Below, in pieces: positions 1-5,276 of a stretch of 6,538 bases of DNA. The notes beneath the pieces were generated by a model. That model was not told the DNA's origin. It did no database searches and saw nothing but the letters and a program-made list of their open reading frames with translations. Position 1 is the first letter of the stretch. Every line of letters starts with the position of its first letter. Origin of the DNA: Oscillospiraceae bacterium. Lineage in GTDB: Bacteria; Bacillota; Clostridia; Oscillospirales; Oscillospiraceae. The DNA is taken from the NCBI GenBank assembly GCA_017458885.1, contig JAFSZQ010000060.1, forward strand, positions 1-6,538, given 5' to 3'. Made by a program: the position numbers and the translations under genes.

Positions 1-1428
1 ATGCTCGCCCGCGCGCTGGGTCTGGAGGAGCAGGCGACCACGTCGGGGCTCCCCGCCGACGGCGGGATGTGGTCCGCGGGCTACATCAACGCCCTGACGG
101 ACAGGGGCTACGTCTCCGGCACGAGCGTGAACGGCGTCCTCGCCGTCAACGCGCGCTCGGCCATCACCCGCGCGAGCGCGATGAAGCTGCTCGACCAGGC
201 GATCCCCGCCGACAAGGCGGAGGAGGAGCCCGCGCCGGTCGTCGCCGCCCACACCAGCGGCGCCGGCGGAGGCAGCACAAGCACGTCGACCACCACGACG
301 ACCACGACCAAGCATGAGGAAAACGAGCCCTACGCGCTCCGCACGATCCAGCAGATCTTCGCGGACGCGGCGAAGGAGGATGCGGGAAAGAACATCGCGT
401 ACTCCCCCGCAAACCTGTACCTCGCGCTTTGTATGCTCGCGGAGACCGCGGGCGGCGACAGCCGCGCGCAGCTCCTTGACCTGCTGGAGGTCTCGAGCGT
501 GGAGGAGGCGCGTGCGACGGCAAAGGCGCTTTGGGACGAGCTGTACAAAAACGACGACGAGGGCAAGACCCTGCTCGCGAACTCGCTCTGGATGAACGAG
601 CAGTCCACGTTCCACGAGAACACGACGGACATCCTGAAAAACGACCACCGCGCCGAAGCGTTCCGCGAGCCGATGGGCGTCAAAGCGACCGACGAAAAAA
701 TCGAAGATTGGATCAGCGAGAAGACCGAGCATATGCTGAATCTGAAGATCAAAACCAATCCTTTTACGCTGATGATGCTCGTCTCCGCGCTCTACTTCAA
801 AGGGTCGTGGGAAGATGCGTTCAACAAGGCACTTACCCACGAGGACGTGTTCACCAGCGTCAAGGGCGAGGAGCAGCGCATCGACTTCATGCACAGGACC
901 GAAACCGACAGCTTCTATCACGGCAACGGCTTCACCGCCGCGTCGCTCCCGTTCAAGGACACCACGAAGATGTGGTTCCTGCTGCCCGACGAGGGCACGG
1001 ACATCTCAATGGACGCGCTGGCACGGGTCGCGACGCTCCTCAACAGCGGCGACGGCGAGCTGGAACGCGGCATAATCGAGTGGAGCGTGCCGAAGTTCGA
1101 CATAGAGAGAAGCCTCAACTTGAACGCAACGATGAAAGCCCTTGGCGTGACGGATATCTTCGACAGTTATCTCGCCGACTTCTCCCCGCTGACCGATCAG
1201 GACATGGTCATCGACCTCATCAGACACGCTGTGCGGGTCAAGGTAGACGAGGAGGGCGCCGAGGCCGCGGCGGTCACCATAATCGAAGGAAATACTACCT
1301 CGGGAGCACCGATACCGCTGCCCGTCATCGAGATGGACCTTGATCGCCCGTTCGGCTTCCTCATCACCGGCACGGATGACCTGCCGCTGTTCGTCGGCGT
1401 CGTGAATACGGTAGTGGAAGAAAACTAA
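1..1428 (+). CDS. SLH-domain surface protein with C-terminal serpin, probably 5'-truncated
   Basis: Serine protease inhibitor (serpin) on what appears to be a cell-surface anchor. Residues 1-8 resemble the end of one SLH repeat, and about 17-68 resemble a second (WSAGYI, GYVSG, ITRA). A charged Pro/Ala stretch and a Gly/Ser/Thr linker with seven consecutive Thr (97-103) follow. From about 107 to 472 there is a complete serpin fold: NIAYSP, the SALYFKGSW block, VPKFDIE and the terminal DRPFGFLI and FVGVV strands. The reactive-loop hinge EEGAEAAAVT (417-426) has the small residues of inhibitory serpins, and counting from P17 places P1-P1' at Thr433-Ser434. No signal peptide is present and residue 1 falls inside SLH-like sequence, so the gene probably begins upstream and Met1 is internal. 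A true start exactly at base 1 cannot be excluded. It ends at the shared palindromic terminator. The serpin call is very secure; SLH is likely; the target protease is unknown. Confidence 0.93.
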   Translation: MLARALGLEEQATTSGLPADGGMWSAGYINALTDRGYVSGTSVNGVLAVNARSAITRASAMKLLDQAIPADKAEEEPAPVVAAHTSGAGGGSTSTSTTTTTTTKHEENEPYALRTIQQIFADAAKEDAGKNIAYSPANLYLALCMLAETAGGDSRAQLLDLLEVSSVEEARATAKALWDELYKNDDEGKTLLANSLWMNEQSTFHENTTDILKNDHRAEAFREPMGVKATDEKIEDWISEKTEHMLNLKIKTNPFTLMMLVSALYFKGSWEDAFNKALTHEDVFTSVKGEEQRIDFMHRTETDSFYHGNGFTAASLPFKDTTKMWFLLPDEGTDISMDALARVATLLNSGDGELERGIIEWSVPKFDIERSLNLNATMKALGVTDIFDSYLADFSPLTDQDMVIDLIRHAVRVKVDEEGAEAAAVTIIEGNTTSGAPIPLPVIEMDLDRPFGFLITGTDDLPLFVGVVNTVVEEN

Positions 1429-1458
1429 AAAATTGCGGGCGAACGCCCGCAATTTTTT
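1427..1458. terminator. Bidirectional intrinsic terminator between serpin gene and putP
   Basis: A perfect inverted repeat has 15-base arms (1427-1441 and 1444-1458) around AA, realistically a 14-bp stem with a GAAC tetraloop. The core is GCGGGC/GCCCGC, flanked by an A6 tract on one side and a T6 tract on the other, so each strand shows a GC stem followed by a U run. It overlaps the last two bases of the serpin stop codon and lies 9 bp past the putP stop, which fits termination of both converging genes. Confidence 0.93.
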
Positions 1459-1467
1459 ATGTCTGTT

Positions 1468-2919
1468 TTATTCCTCGATCGCCTTGACCGCGCGGTCGAA
1501 CAGCGCCTCGACCTCGGCGGAGGGCGCCTTCGAGAGCTTCGAGGCGACAAGCGCCGCGATCAGCCCGCACAGCGCGCCCGGGATGATCTCGTACACGCCC
1601 GTGGAGGCGCAGAACGTCAGCCACGCGATGTCCGCCGCCGCTCCGACGACGATGCCCGCGACCGCACCCGCAAACGTGAACCGCTTCCAGAACAGGCTCA
1701 ACAGGATGGCGGGCCCGAACGCCGCGCCGAACACGCCCCAGGCGTTCGACACGAGGCTCATGATCGAGCCCGCGTCGGGGTCGGCGGCGATGACGAGCGC
1801 GACGACCGCGATGACCAGCACCACGAGACGTCCCGCCCAGAGCATCTCGCGGTCGCTCGCCTTGTGCTTGCGGACGACGGGCTGATACACGTCGCTCGCG
1901 AACGCGGAGGCAGCGGCGAGGAGCTGGCTGTCCGCCGTGGACATGGACGCGGCGAGCACCGCCGAGAGCAGGATGCCGGAGATGACGCCGGGGAAGAGAC
2001 GGCGCACCATCGTGATGAACACCAGCGAGTTGCCGTTGATCGCGTCGTCATAGCCGAGCATCAGCCGCCCCACGACGCCCACGAGCGTCGCGAACACGAG
2101 GATCAGGAGCGTCCATGTGACGCCGATCTTCGCGGACTTTTTGAGCGACTTCTGCGACTCGAGCGACATGAAGCGGATGATGATGTGCGGCATCCCGAAG
2201 TAGCCGATGCCCCAGCCCAGACCGGAGACGATCTCCTGCCATGTGCCGACGCTCCAGTAGCCCGCGGGCATCTCGGCTGCCGCCGCGCCGGAGAGCGTCG
2301 AGGCGGCGAAGATGGGCGCGATCAGCAGCGCGCCGAGCATCAGCATCCCCTGAAAGAAGTCCGTCCAGCACACGGCGGAGAAGCCGCCGAGGAAGGTGTA
2401 GCCGATGATGACGACCGCCGCGAGGTACATCGCCGTCGTCGTGTCGATGCCGATGACCGTGTTGAACAGCGTGCCGCACGCCTTGATGGACGACGCGGCG
2501 TAGATCGTGTACGCGACGAGGAAGATGACCGCGCAGATGATCTGCAGCACCTTGGACTTCGAGAGGAAGCGGTTGGTGAGATACTGCGGGATGGTGATGG
2601 CGTCGTCCGCCGCGATGGAGAAGCTGCGCAGGCGCGGCGCCTCGACGATCCAGCTCAAGGTGTAGCCGATGAACAGCCCGATGGGGATCCAGAGCTGCCC
2701 GATCCCGAGCGCGTAGATCGACGTCGGCAGCCCCATGAGCACCCACGCGCTCATGTCCGACGCGCCGGCGGACAGCGCCGACACCCACGGGCCCATCTTG
2801 CGCCCGCCGAGGAAGTAGGTCTTCTCGCCGCCGTCGCGCGTCTTGACGAAGAAGTACACGCCGATGCCCAGCATGAAGACCAGATAGATGATGAAGATTA
2901 CGCTTTCCGAATTGAACAT
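1468..2919 (-). CDS. putP: Sodium/proline symporter PutP
   Basis: Inner-membrane sodium:proline symporter of the solute:sodium symporter (SSS) family, 483 residues from the chosen ATG, with the 12-13 hydrophobic segments expected. Similarity to E. coli PutP runs end to end: LGGR, SAGASDMSAW, MGLP, WTDFFQG, GWGIGYFGMPH, GILLSAVLAASMST, the FGAAFGP block and the C-terminal LSKAPSAEVE. Residues tied to sodium binding in E. coli are kept (Asp55, Ser57, and the Ser/Thr pair here at 327-328), as are the proline-site aromatics (Tyr140, and the Trp and Tyr at 236 and 240). A longer frame opens with GTG at 2928, but that GTG lies inside the Shine-Dalgarno GAGGTGG; the ATG at 2919 sits 5 bases after it and gives E. 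coli-like numbering. It has its own promoter and an inverted repeat upstream, with no proline dehydrogenase gene in view. The family is certain, proline specificity well supported. Confidence 0.95.
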   Translation of the reverse strand: MFNSESVIFIIYLVFMLGIGVYFFVKTRDGGEKTYFLGGRKMGPWVSALSAGASDMSAWVLMGLPTSIYALGIGQLWIPIGLFIGYTLSWIVEAPRLRSFSIAADDAITIPQYLTNRFLSKSKVLQIICAVIFLVAYTIYAASSIKACGTLFNTVIGIDTTTAMYLAAVVIIGYTFLGGFSAVCWTDFFQGMLMLGALLIAPIFAASTLSGAAAAEMPAGYWSVGTWQEIVSGLGWGIGYFGMPHIIIRFMSLESQKSLKKSAKIGVTWTLLILVFATLVGVVGRLMLGYDDAINGNSLVFITMVRRLFPGVISGILLSAVLAASMSTADSQLLAAASAFASDVYQPVVRKHKASDREMLWAGRLVVLVIAVVALVIAADPDAGSIMSLVSNAWGVFGAAFGPAILLSLFWKRFTFAGAVAGIVVGAAADIAWLTFCASTGVYEIIPGALCGLIAALVASKLSKAPSAEVEALFDRAVKAIEE

Positions 2920-2924
2920 GATTT

Positions 2925-2931
2925 CCACCTC
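2925..2931 (-). promoter_or_regulatory. Ribosome binding site that sets the putP start
   Basis: On the minus strand GAGGTGG lies 5 bases before the ATG at 2919. The upstream GTG candidate at 2928-2926 is part of this same motif and has no purine-rich site of its own at a proper distance, so it is unlikely to be the initiator. Confidence 0.75.
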
Positions 2932-2953
2932 TTGTCGAGAACTGACGAGGGGC

Positions 2954-2982
2954 AGTATAACACAAAAGAAACTAGACGTAAA
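2954..2982 (-). promoter_or_regulatory. putP promoter (sigma-A type)
   Basis: On the minus strand TTTACG (2982-2977) and TATACT (2959-2954) are separated by 17 bases: 4 of 6 and 5 of 6 matches to the -35 and -10 consensus. The predicted transcript start is near 2947, giving a leader of about 28 nt that includes the Shine-Dalgarno site. It lies in an AT-rich gap, as expected for a promoter in a GC-rich genome. Confidence 0.65.
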
Positions 2983-2987
2983 TACAG

Positions 2988-3019
2988 AACATCGTACAGA
3001 ATTTAGTCTGTACGATGTT
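2988..3019. promoter_or_regulatory. Inverted repeat upstream of the putP promoter, candidate operator
   Basis: Perfect 13-base arms, AACATCGTACAGA (2988-3000) and its complement (3007-3019), flank a 6-base spacer. The site begins 5 bases upstream of the putP -35 box, about -41 to -72 from the predicted start, and lies 29 bases past the tetR stop codon. A long, symmetrical, isolated repeat next to a TetR gene suggests a regulator-binding site. Its position upstream of -35 would suit activation or upstream repression better than direct promoter occlusion. It could instead be an RNA hairpin ending the tetR transcript, but no T run follows the stem in either direction. I see no second copy in the window. 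Confidence 0.5.
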
Positions 3020-3048
3020 GCGTATTATTTCAATTTATCCAGTAATTA

Positions 3049-3660
3049 TCACGGTTTTTGACCAGACGAATTTTCATCCGTTCGGAAGCCATCCAAAAAA
3101 ATCGGCATCATCCGCTCGGCATAGTGCGGCAGCGAGTACTCGCCCCCGCCGAGGCACCAGTCGTACATCAGCCCGCGCTCGAACATCGCGTAGGCGCGCG
3201 TGACCTCGCTGACGGTGAAGTCCGTCCGTATCTCGCCGCGCGCCTGCCCGTCGGTGACGATGCGGCGCAGGAGCTTGTAATAGGTGCGGCTGCGGTCGAG
3301 CAGGTGCTTCTCCCCGCGCGTGACGAGCTGCGAGGAAAAGAGCCGCGAGAGCAGGTCGATGGAGACCGTGTCCTCGATGGTCTCGAACAGCGCGCGGTTG
3401 AGGTATTGCAGCAGGTCGAGGCTGTTCTCCGGCAGGTCGGGGCGCTCCATCAGCCGCTCGTACTGCTCGTCGAAGAGCACGGAGAGCGACGAGAGCAGCG
3501 CGTCCTTGCCGTCGAAGTAGTGGTAGAACGAGCCCTTGGACGTCTCGGACTCGAAGATGATGTCCTCCACCGTCGTGTCCTCGTAACCCTGCTCGTAAAA
3601 GAGCTTCCACGCGGCGTTGACGATGCGCGCCTTCGTGTTGCGGGAATTCTTCTTCGCCAT
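3049..3660 (-). CDS. TetR/AcrR-family transcriptional regulator
   Basis: DNA-binding regulator of 203 residues, normal for the family. Residues 9-56 form the N-terminal TetR domain: helix 1 (ARIVNAAWKLFYEQGY), then the helix-turn-helix TTVEDIIFESETSKGSFYHYF (29-49) and KDALL. The remainder is a helical ligand-binding and dimerisation domain that I cannot assign to a ligand class. The frame stays open upstream to 3720, but the ATG at 3660 has GGAGG seven bases before it and starts at the usual distance from the HTH, while a longer start would run into the preceding gene. It lies 14 bp after the amidohydrolase stop, so the two are probably one transcript. Likely targets are the putP upstream repeat or its own operon, inferred from position only. 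Confidence 0.92.
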   Translation of the reverse strand: MAKKNSRNTKARIVNAAWKLFYEQGYEDTTVEDIIFESETSKGSFYHYFDGKDALLSSLSVLFDEQYERLMERPDLPENSLDLLQYLNRALFETIEDTVSIDLLSRLFSSQLVTRGEKHLLDRSRTYYKLLRRIVTDGQARGEIRTDFTVSEVTRAYAMFERGLMYDWCLGGGEYSLPHYAERMMPIFLDGFRTDENSSGQKP

Positions 3661-3665
3661 GCGCT

Positions 3666-3672
3666 CCCCTCC
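3666..3672 (-). promoter_or_regulatory. Ribosome binding site that sets the tetR start
   Basis: GGAGGGG on the minus strand lies in the 14-bp gap between the amidohydrolase stop (3675-3677) and the tetR ATG at 3660. The GGAGG core is 7 bases from that ATG, which favours it over start codons further upstream. Confidence 0.75.
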
Positions 3673-3674
3673 CG

Positions 3675-4853
3675 TCAGTCCGCGGACAGCCAGCGGATCG
3701 CGCTCGCCGCGTGGAGCCACGCGCCGAATGGCAGCGCGCGCTCGTCGATATCGAAGTCCGCGCTGTGGATGTTGTGCTGCGTCTCGGGGCGCGCGGGGTC
3801 GGCGGTGCCGAGGTAGGCGTAGGCGCCCGGGGTATCGAGGATAAACTCCGCGAAGTCGTCGCCGGTGAGCGACACGGCGCGGTCGGTCACGACGCGCTTT
3901 TCAGGGAAAGACGCCTCCGTCAGCGCCTTCAGCTCCGCCGCTGCCGCCGCGTCGTTCACGAGCGGCGAGGCGAAGTCGATCCACTCGACCTCCACGCTCC
4001 CGCCGTAGCTCGCGGCGACGCTCTCCGCGAGCGCGATGATCTCCCCGCGGACGCGCGCGCGGGTCTCCCGCGTCACGGTGCGGGTCGTGCCCTCGATCGC
4101 CGCCGTCTCCGCGACGGCGTTGTACGCCGTGCCGGCGGTCAGCTTGCCGACGCCGATCAGCAGCGGCTCCACGGGGTCGGCGCGGCGCGTGACGAGCGAT
4201 TGCAGCGCGACGACGAGCGCCGAGGCGATGTAAAGCGCGTCCACGCCGAGCTGCGGCGTCGCGACGTGGGCGGAGCGCCCGCGCACGGTGATGTTAAAGC
4301 GATCGACGCCCGCGTTGTTCGGCCCCGGCTTGAGCCCGACGGTATCCGAGGGCAGGTCGGGCGCGCAGTGCAGCCCGAACACGCGCTTCACGCCGTCCAG
4401 CACGCCCGCCGCGATAAACTGCTCCGGCGTGCTGGCGCACTCCTCGGCGGGCTGGAAGACGAGCCGGACTTCCCCGCCGAATTTGTCGCGGCTCCGCGCG
4501 AGCAGCTTCGCCGCGCCGAGCAGACAGGCGGTGTGCGCGTCGTGCCCGCAGGCGTGCATCACGCCGTCGTTTTGCGAGCGGTACGGCACGTCGTTTTTCT
4601 CCTGTATCGGCAGTGCGTCGATGTCCGCGCGCAGCAGCACCGCGCCGTTTCCCTTTCCCGCGCCGCGGATCGTCGCCCACACGCCGGTCTCGCCGACGCG
4701 GCGGTGCTGAACACCGAGCTTGTCCAGCTCCTCCTCGATGCGCGCGGCGGTGCGGCGCTCGCAAAGTCCCAGCTCGGGGTGCGCGTGAAAGTCGTGCCGC
4801 AGCGCGGTCAATTCGTCCTGCAAGGCAAGCGCCTGCTCCTTGAGCGTCTCCAT
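3675..4853 (-). CDS. M20D-family amidohydrolase (N-acyl amino acid / hippurate hydrolase-like)
   Basis: Cytoplasmic metal-dependent amidohydrolase, 392 residues, full length for the M20D family of hippurate hydrolases, indole-acetyl-amino-acid hydrolases and N-acyl-L-amino acid hydrolases. These cleave an amide bond to release a free amino acid. Family signatures appear in order: RHDFHAHPELG (19-29), LLRADIDALPIQE (73-85), MHACGHDAHT (99-108), QPAEE (134-138), GLHCAP (160-165) and a C-terminal NIHSADF with His363. By family analogy the di-metal ligands are Cys102, His104, Glu138, His162 and His363, with Glu137 as general base, so it appears catalytically intact. The dimerisation lid lies in the middle, around GRSAHVATPQ. 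The ATG at 4853 follows GGGAGG by 7 bases. It is the first gene of a minus-strand group with tetR (14 bp on) and then putP. The substrate cannot be read from sequence. Confidence 0.93.
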   Translation of the reverse strand: METLKEQALALQDELTALRHDFHAHPELGLCERRTAARIEEELDKLGVQHRRVGETGVWATIRGAGKGNGAVLLRADIDALPIQEKNDVPYRSQNDGVMHACGHDAHTACLLGAAKLLARSRDKFGGEVRLVFQPAEECASTPEQFIAAGVLDGVKRVFGLHCAPDLPSDTVGLKPGPNNAGVDRFNITVRGRSAHVATPQLGVDALYIASALVVALQSLVTRRADPVEPLLIGVGKLTAGTAYNAVAETAAIEGTTRTVTRETRARVRGEIIALAESVAASYGGSVEVEWIDFASPLVNDAAAAAELKALTEASFPEKRVVTDRAVSLTGDDFAEFILDTPGAYAYLGTADPARPETQHNIHSADFDIDERALPFGAWLHAASAIRWLSAD

Positions 4854-4860
4854 GCCGTTT

Positions 4861-4866
4861 CCTCCC
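4861..4866 (-). promoter_or_regulatory. Ribosome binding site of the amidohydrolase gene
   Basis: GGGAGG on the minus strand, 7 bases before the ATG at 4853, is a near-ideal site and supports that start. Confidence 0.75.
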
Positions 4867-4881
4867 GTGGTAAAATTCCGC

Positions 4882-4909
4882 TTGACAACGCATTGAGATG
4901 GGTTATAAT
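4882..4909 (+). promoter_or_regulatory. Consensus sigma-A promoter reading into the non-coding gap
   Basis: TTGACA (4882-4887) and TATAAT (4904-4909) both match the consensus 6 of 6, with a 16-base spacer. No protein frame with a ribosome site follows closely; the predicted start at about 4915-4917 coincides with the 5' strand of a long RNA closing stem. A perfect promoter with no start codon nearby is typical of stable RNA genes. Confidence 0.8.
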
Positions 4910-4934
4910 AAAGACAGAAGGGCGCTGCGGTCAG
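4905..4934 (-). promoter_or_regulatory. Possible weak promoter for amidohydrolase-tetR
   Basis: On the minus strand CTGACC (4934-4929) and TATTAT (4910-4905) are 18 bases apart, each matching consensus in 4 to 5 positions. It would overlap the plus-strand -10 box back to back, so the two promoters might compete. This is the best candidate I see in the gap for the minus-strand operon, but the match is poor. Confidence 0.25.
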
Positions 4935-5114
4935 CGGTTTAGCCCAGACATCAGGTTTTTAAACAATAAGAAACCGTCACCTGCCGGGGTGGCGGTTTCC
5001 GCGTTTTACGACGATCGTAACAGTGAACTGCCCGATATGGAACGTAATCCGCACGGCTCCCACCCCCTTTCGGGGTATGTAGCCAAACCGCCGCCGCTTA
5101 TCAGCGCCCCTCTG
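4915..5114 (+). ncRNA. Candidate structured non-coding RNA of about 200 nt, family unidentified
   Basis: This segment follows a perfect promoter and its two ends pair. P1 joins 4915-4918 with 5111-5114 and 4920-4927 with 5102-5109, interrupted by one A/C mismatch. Inside it P2 pairs 4934-4940 with 5085-5091, leaving an unpaired bubble between P1 and P2. Three local hairpins follow: P3 (4970-4981 with 4988-4999, 12 bp including one U-G), P4 (5006-5011 with 5015-5020) and P5 (5055-5058 with 5081-5084 plus 5062-5066 with 5072-5076), the last stacking directly against P2. I see no long reading frame with a ribosome site. Size, promoter strength and a closed stem with a bubble recall 6S RNA, but the branched interior does not clearly fit, and I recognise no RNase P, tmRNA, SRP or riboswitch signature. 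It might also be a long leader of pckA. Boundaries come from folding by eye. Confidence 0.45.
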
Positions 5115-5130
5115 CCCCCCTTGCGGGTGA

Positions 5131-5155
5131 CCTCCGAGGAGGCTGCGTTTATTCT
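5131..5155 (+). terminator. Possible terminator after the candidate RNA
   Basis: CCTC (5131-5134) and GAGG (5139-5142) form a short hairpin, or CCTCC/GGAGG with a very tight loop. The T-rich run TTTATTCT begins 5 bases later at 5148. The stem is short and the T run is offset and interrupted, so this is weak evidence for a 3' end between the candidate RNA and the pckA promoter. Confidence 0.3.
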
Positions 5156-5194
5156 ATCGAATTCCATGGGGCTTGTCAATTCAAAAAGAAAAAC

Positions 5195-5223
5195 TTGATA
5201 TTGCCGCGGCGCTGCGGTAGAAT
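5195..5223 (+). promoter_or_regulatory. pckA promoter (sigma-A type)
   Basis: TTGATA (5195-5200) and TAGAAT (5218-5223) are 17 bases apart, each matching consensus in 5 of 6 positions. The predicted start near 5230 gives a leader of about 47 nt. The spacer is GC-rich and holds a short inverted repeat, CCGC (5204-5207) with GCGG (5214-5217), that could be a protein site or chance. Confidence 0.7.
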
Positions 5224-5276
5224 GAATTGCTAATCGTTTTTCACGCACTATTTTGAAAAAGGAAGGTACGACACAT

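Noticed and set aside
1459..3006. Open plus-strand frame of 515 codons opposite putP
   Set aside because: It translates to an Arg/Asp/Ala/His-rich sequence with no domain and covers the terminator and the putP control region; the antisense gene is clearly PutP.
2988..3019. Inverted repeat as a tetR intrinsic terminator
   Set aside because: The stem has only 5 G/C pairs of 13, and neither strand has a T run directly after it. It is kept as operator-like, with this as an alternative.
3661..3720. Upstream extension of tetR by 20 codons
   Set aside because: It would overlap the amidohydrolase gene and add residues not typical before a TetR HTH; the ATG at 3660 has an ideal ribosome site.
3711..5198. 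Open plus-strand frame of 495 codons across the amidohydrolase and the gap
   Set aside because: The composition is biased (Arg, Ala, Val, Asp) and it runs straight through the consensus promoter and candidate RNA; the minus strand encodes an intact M20D enzyme.
4921..5218. 11-base direct repeat GGCGCTGCGGT at 4921-4931 and 5208-5218
   Set aside because: Several 11-base repeats are expected by chance in 6.5 kb of GC-rich sequence, and the two copies sit at different positions relative to their promoters.
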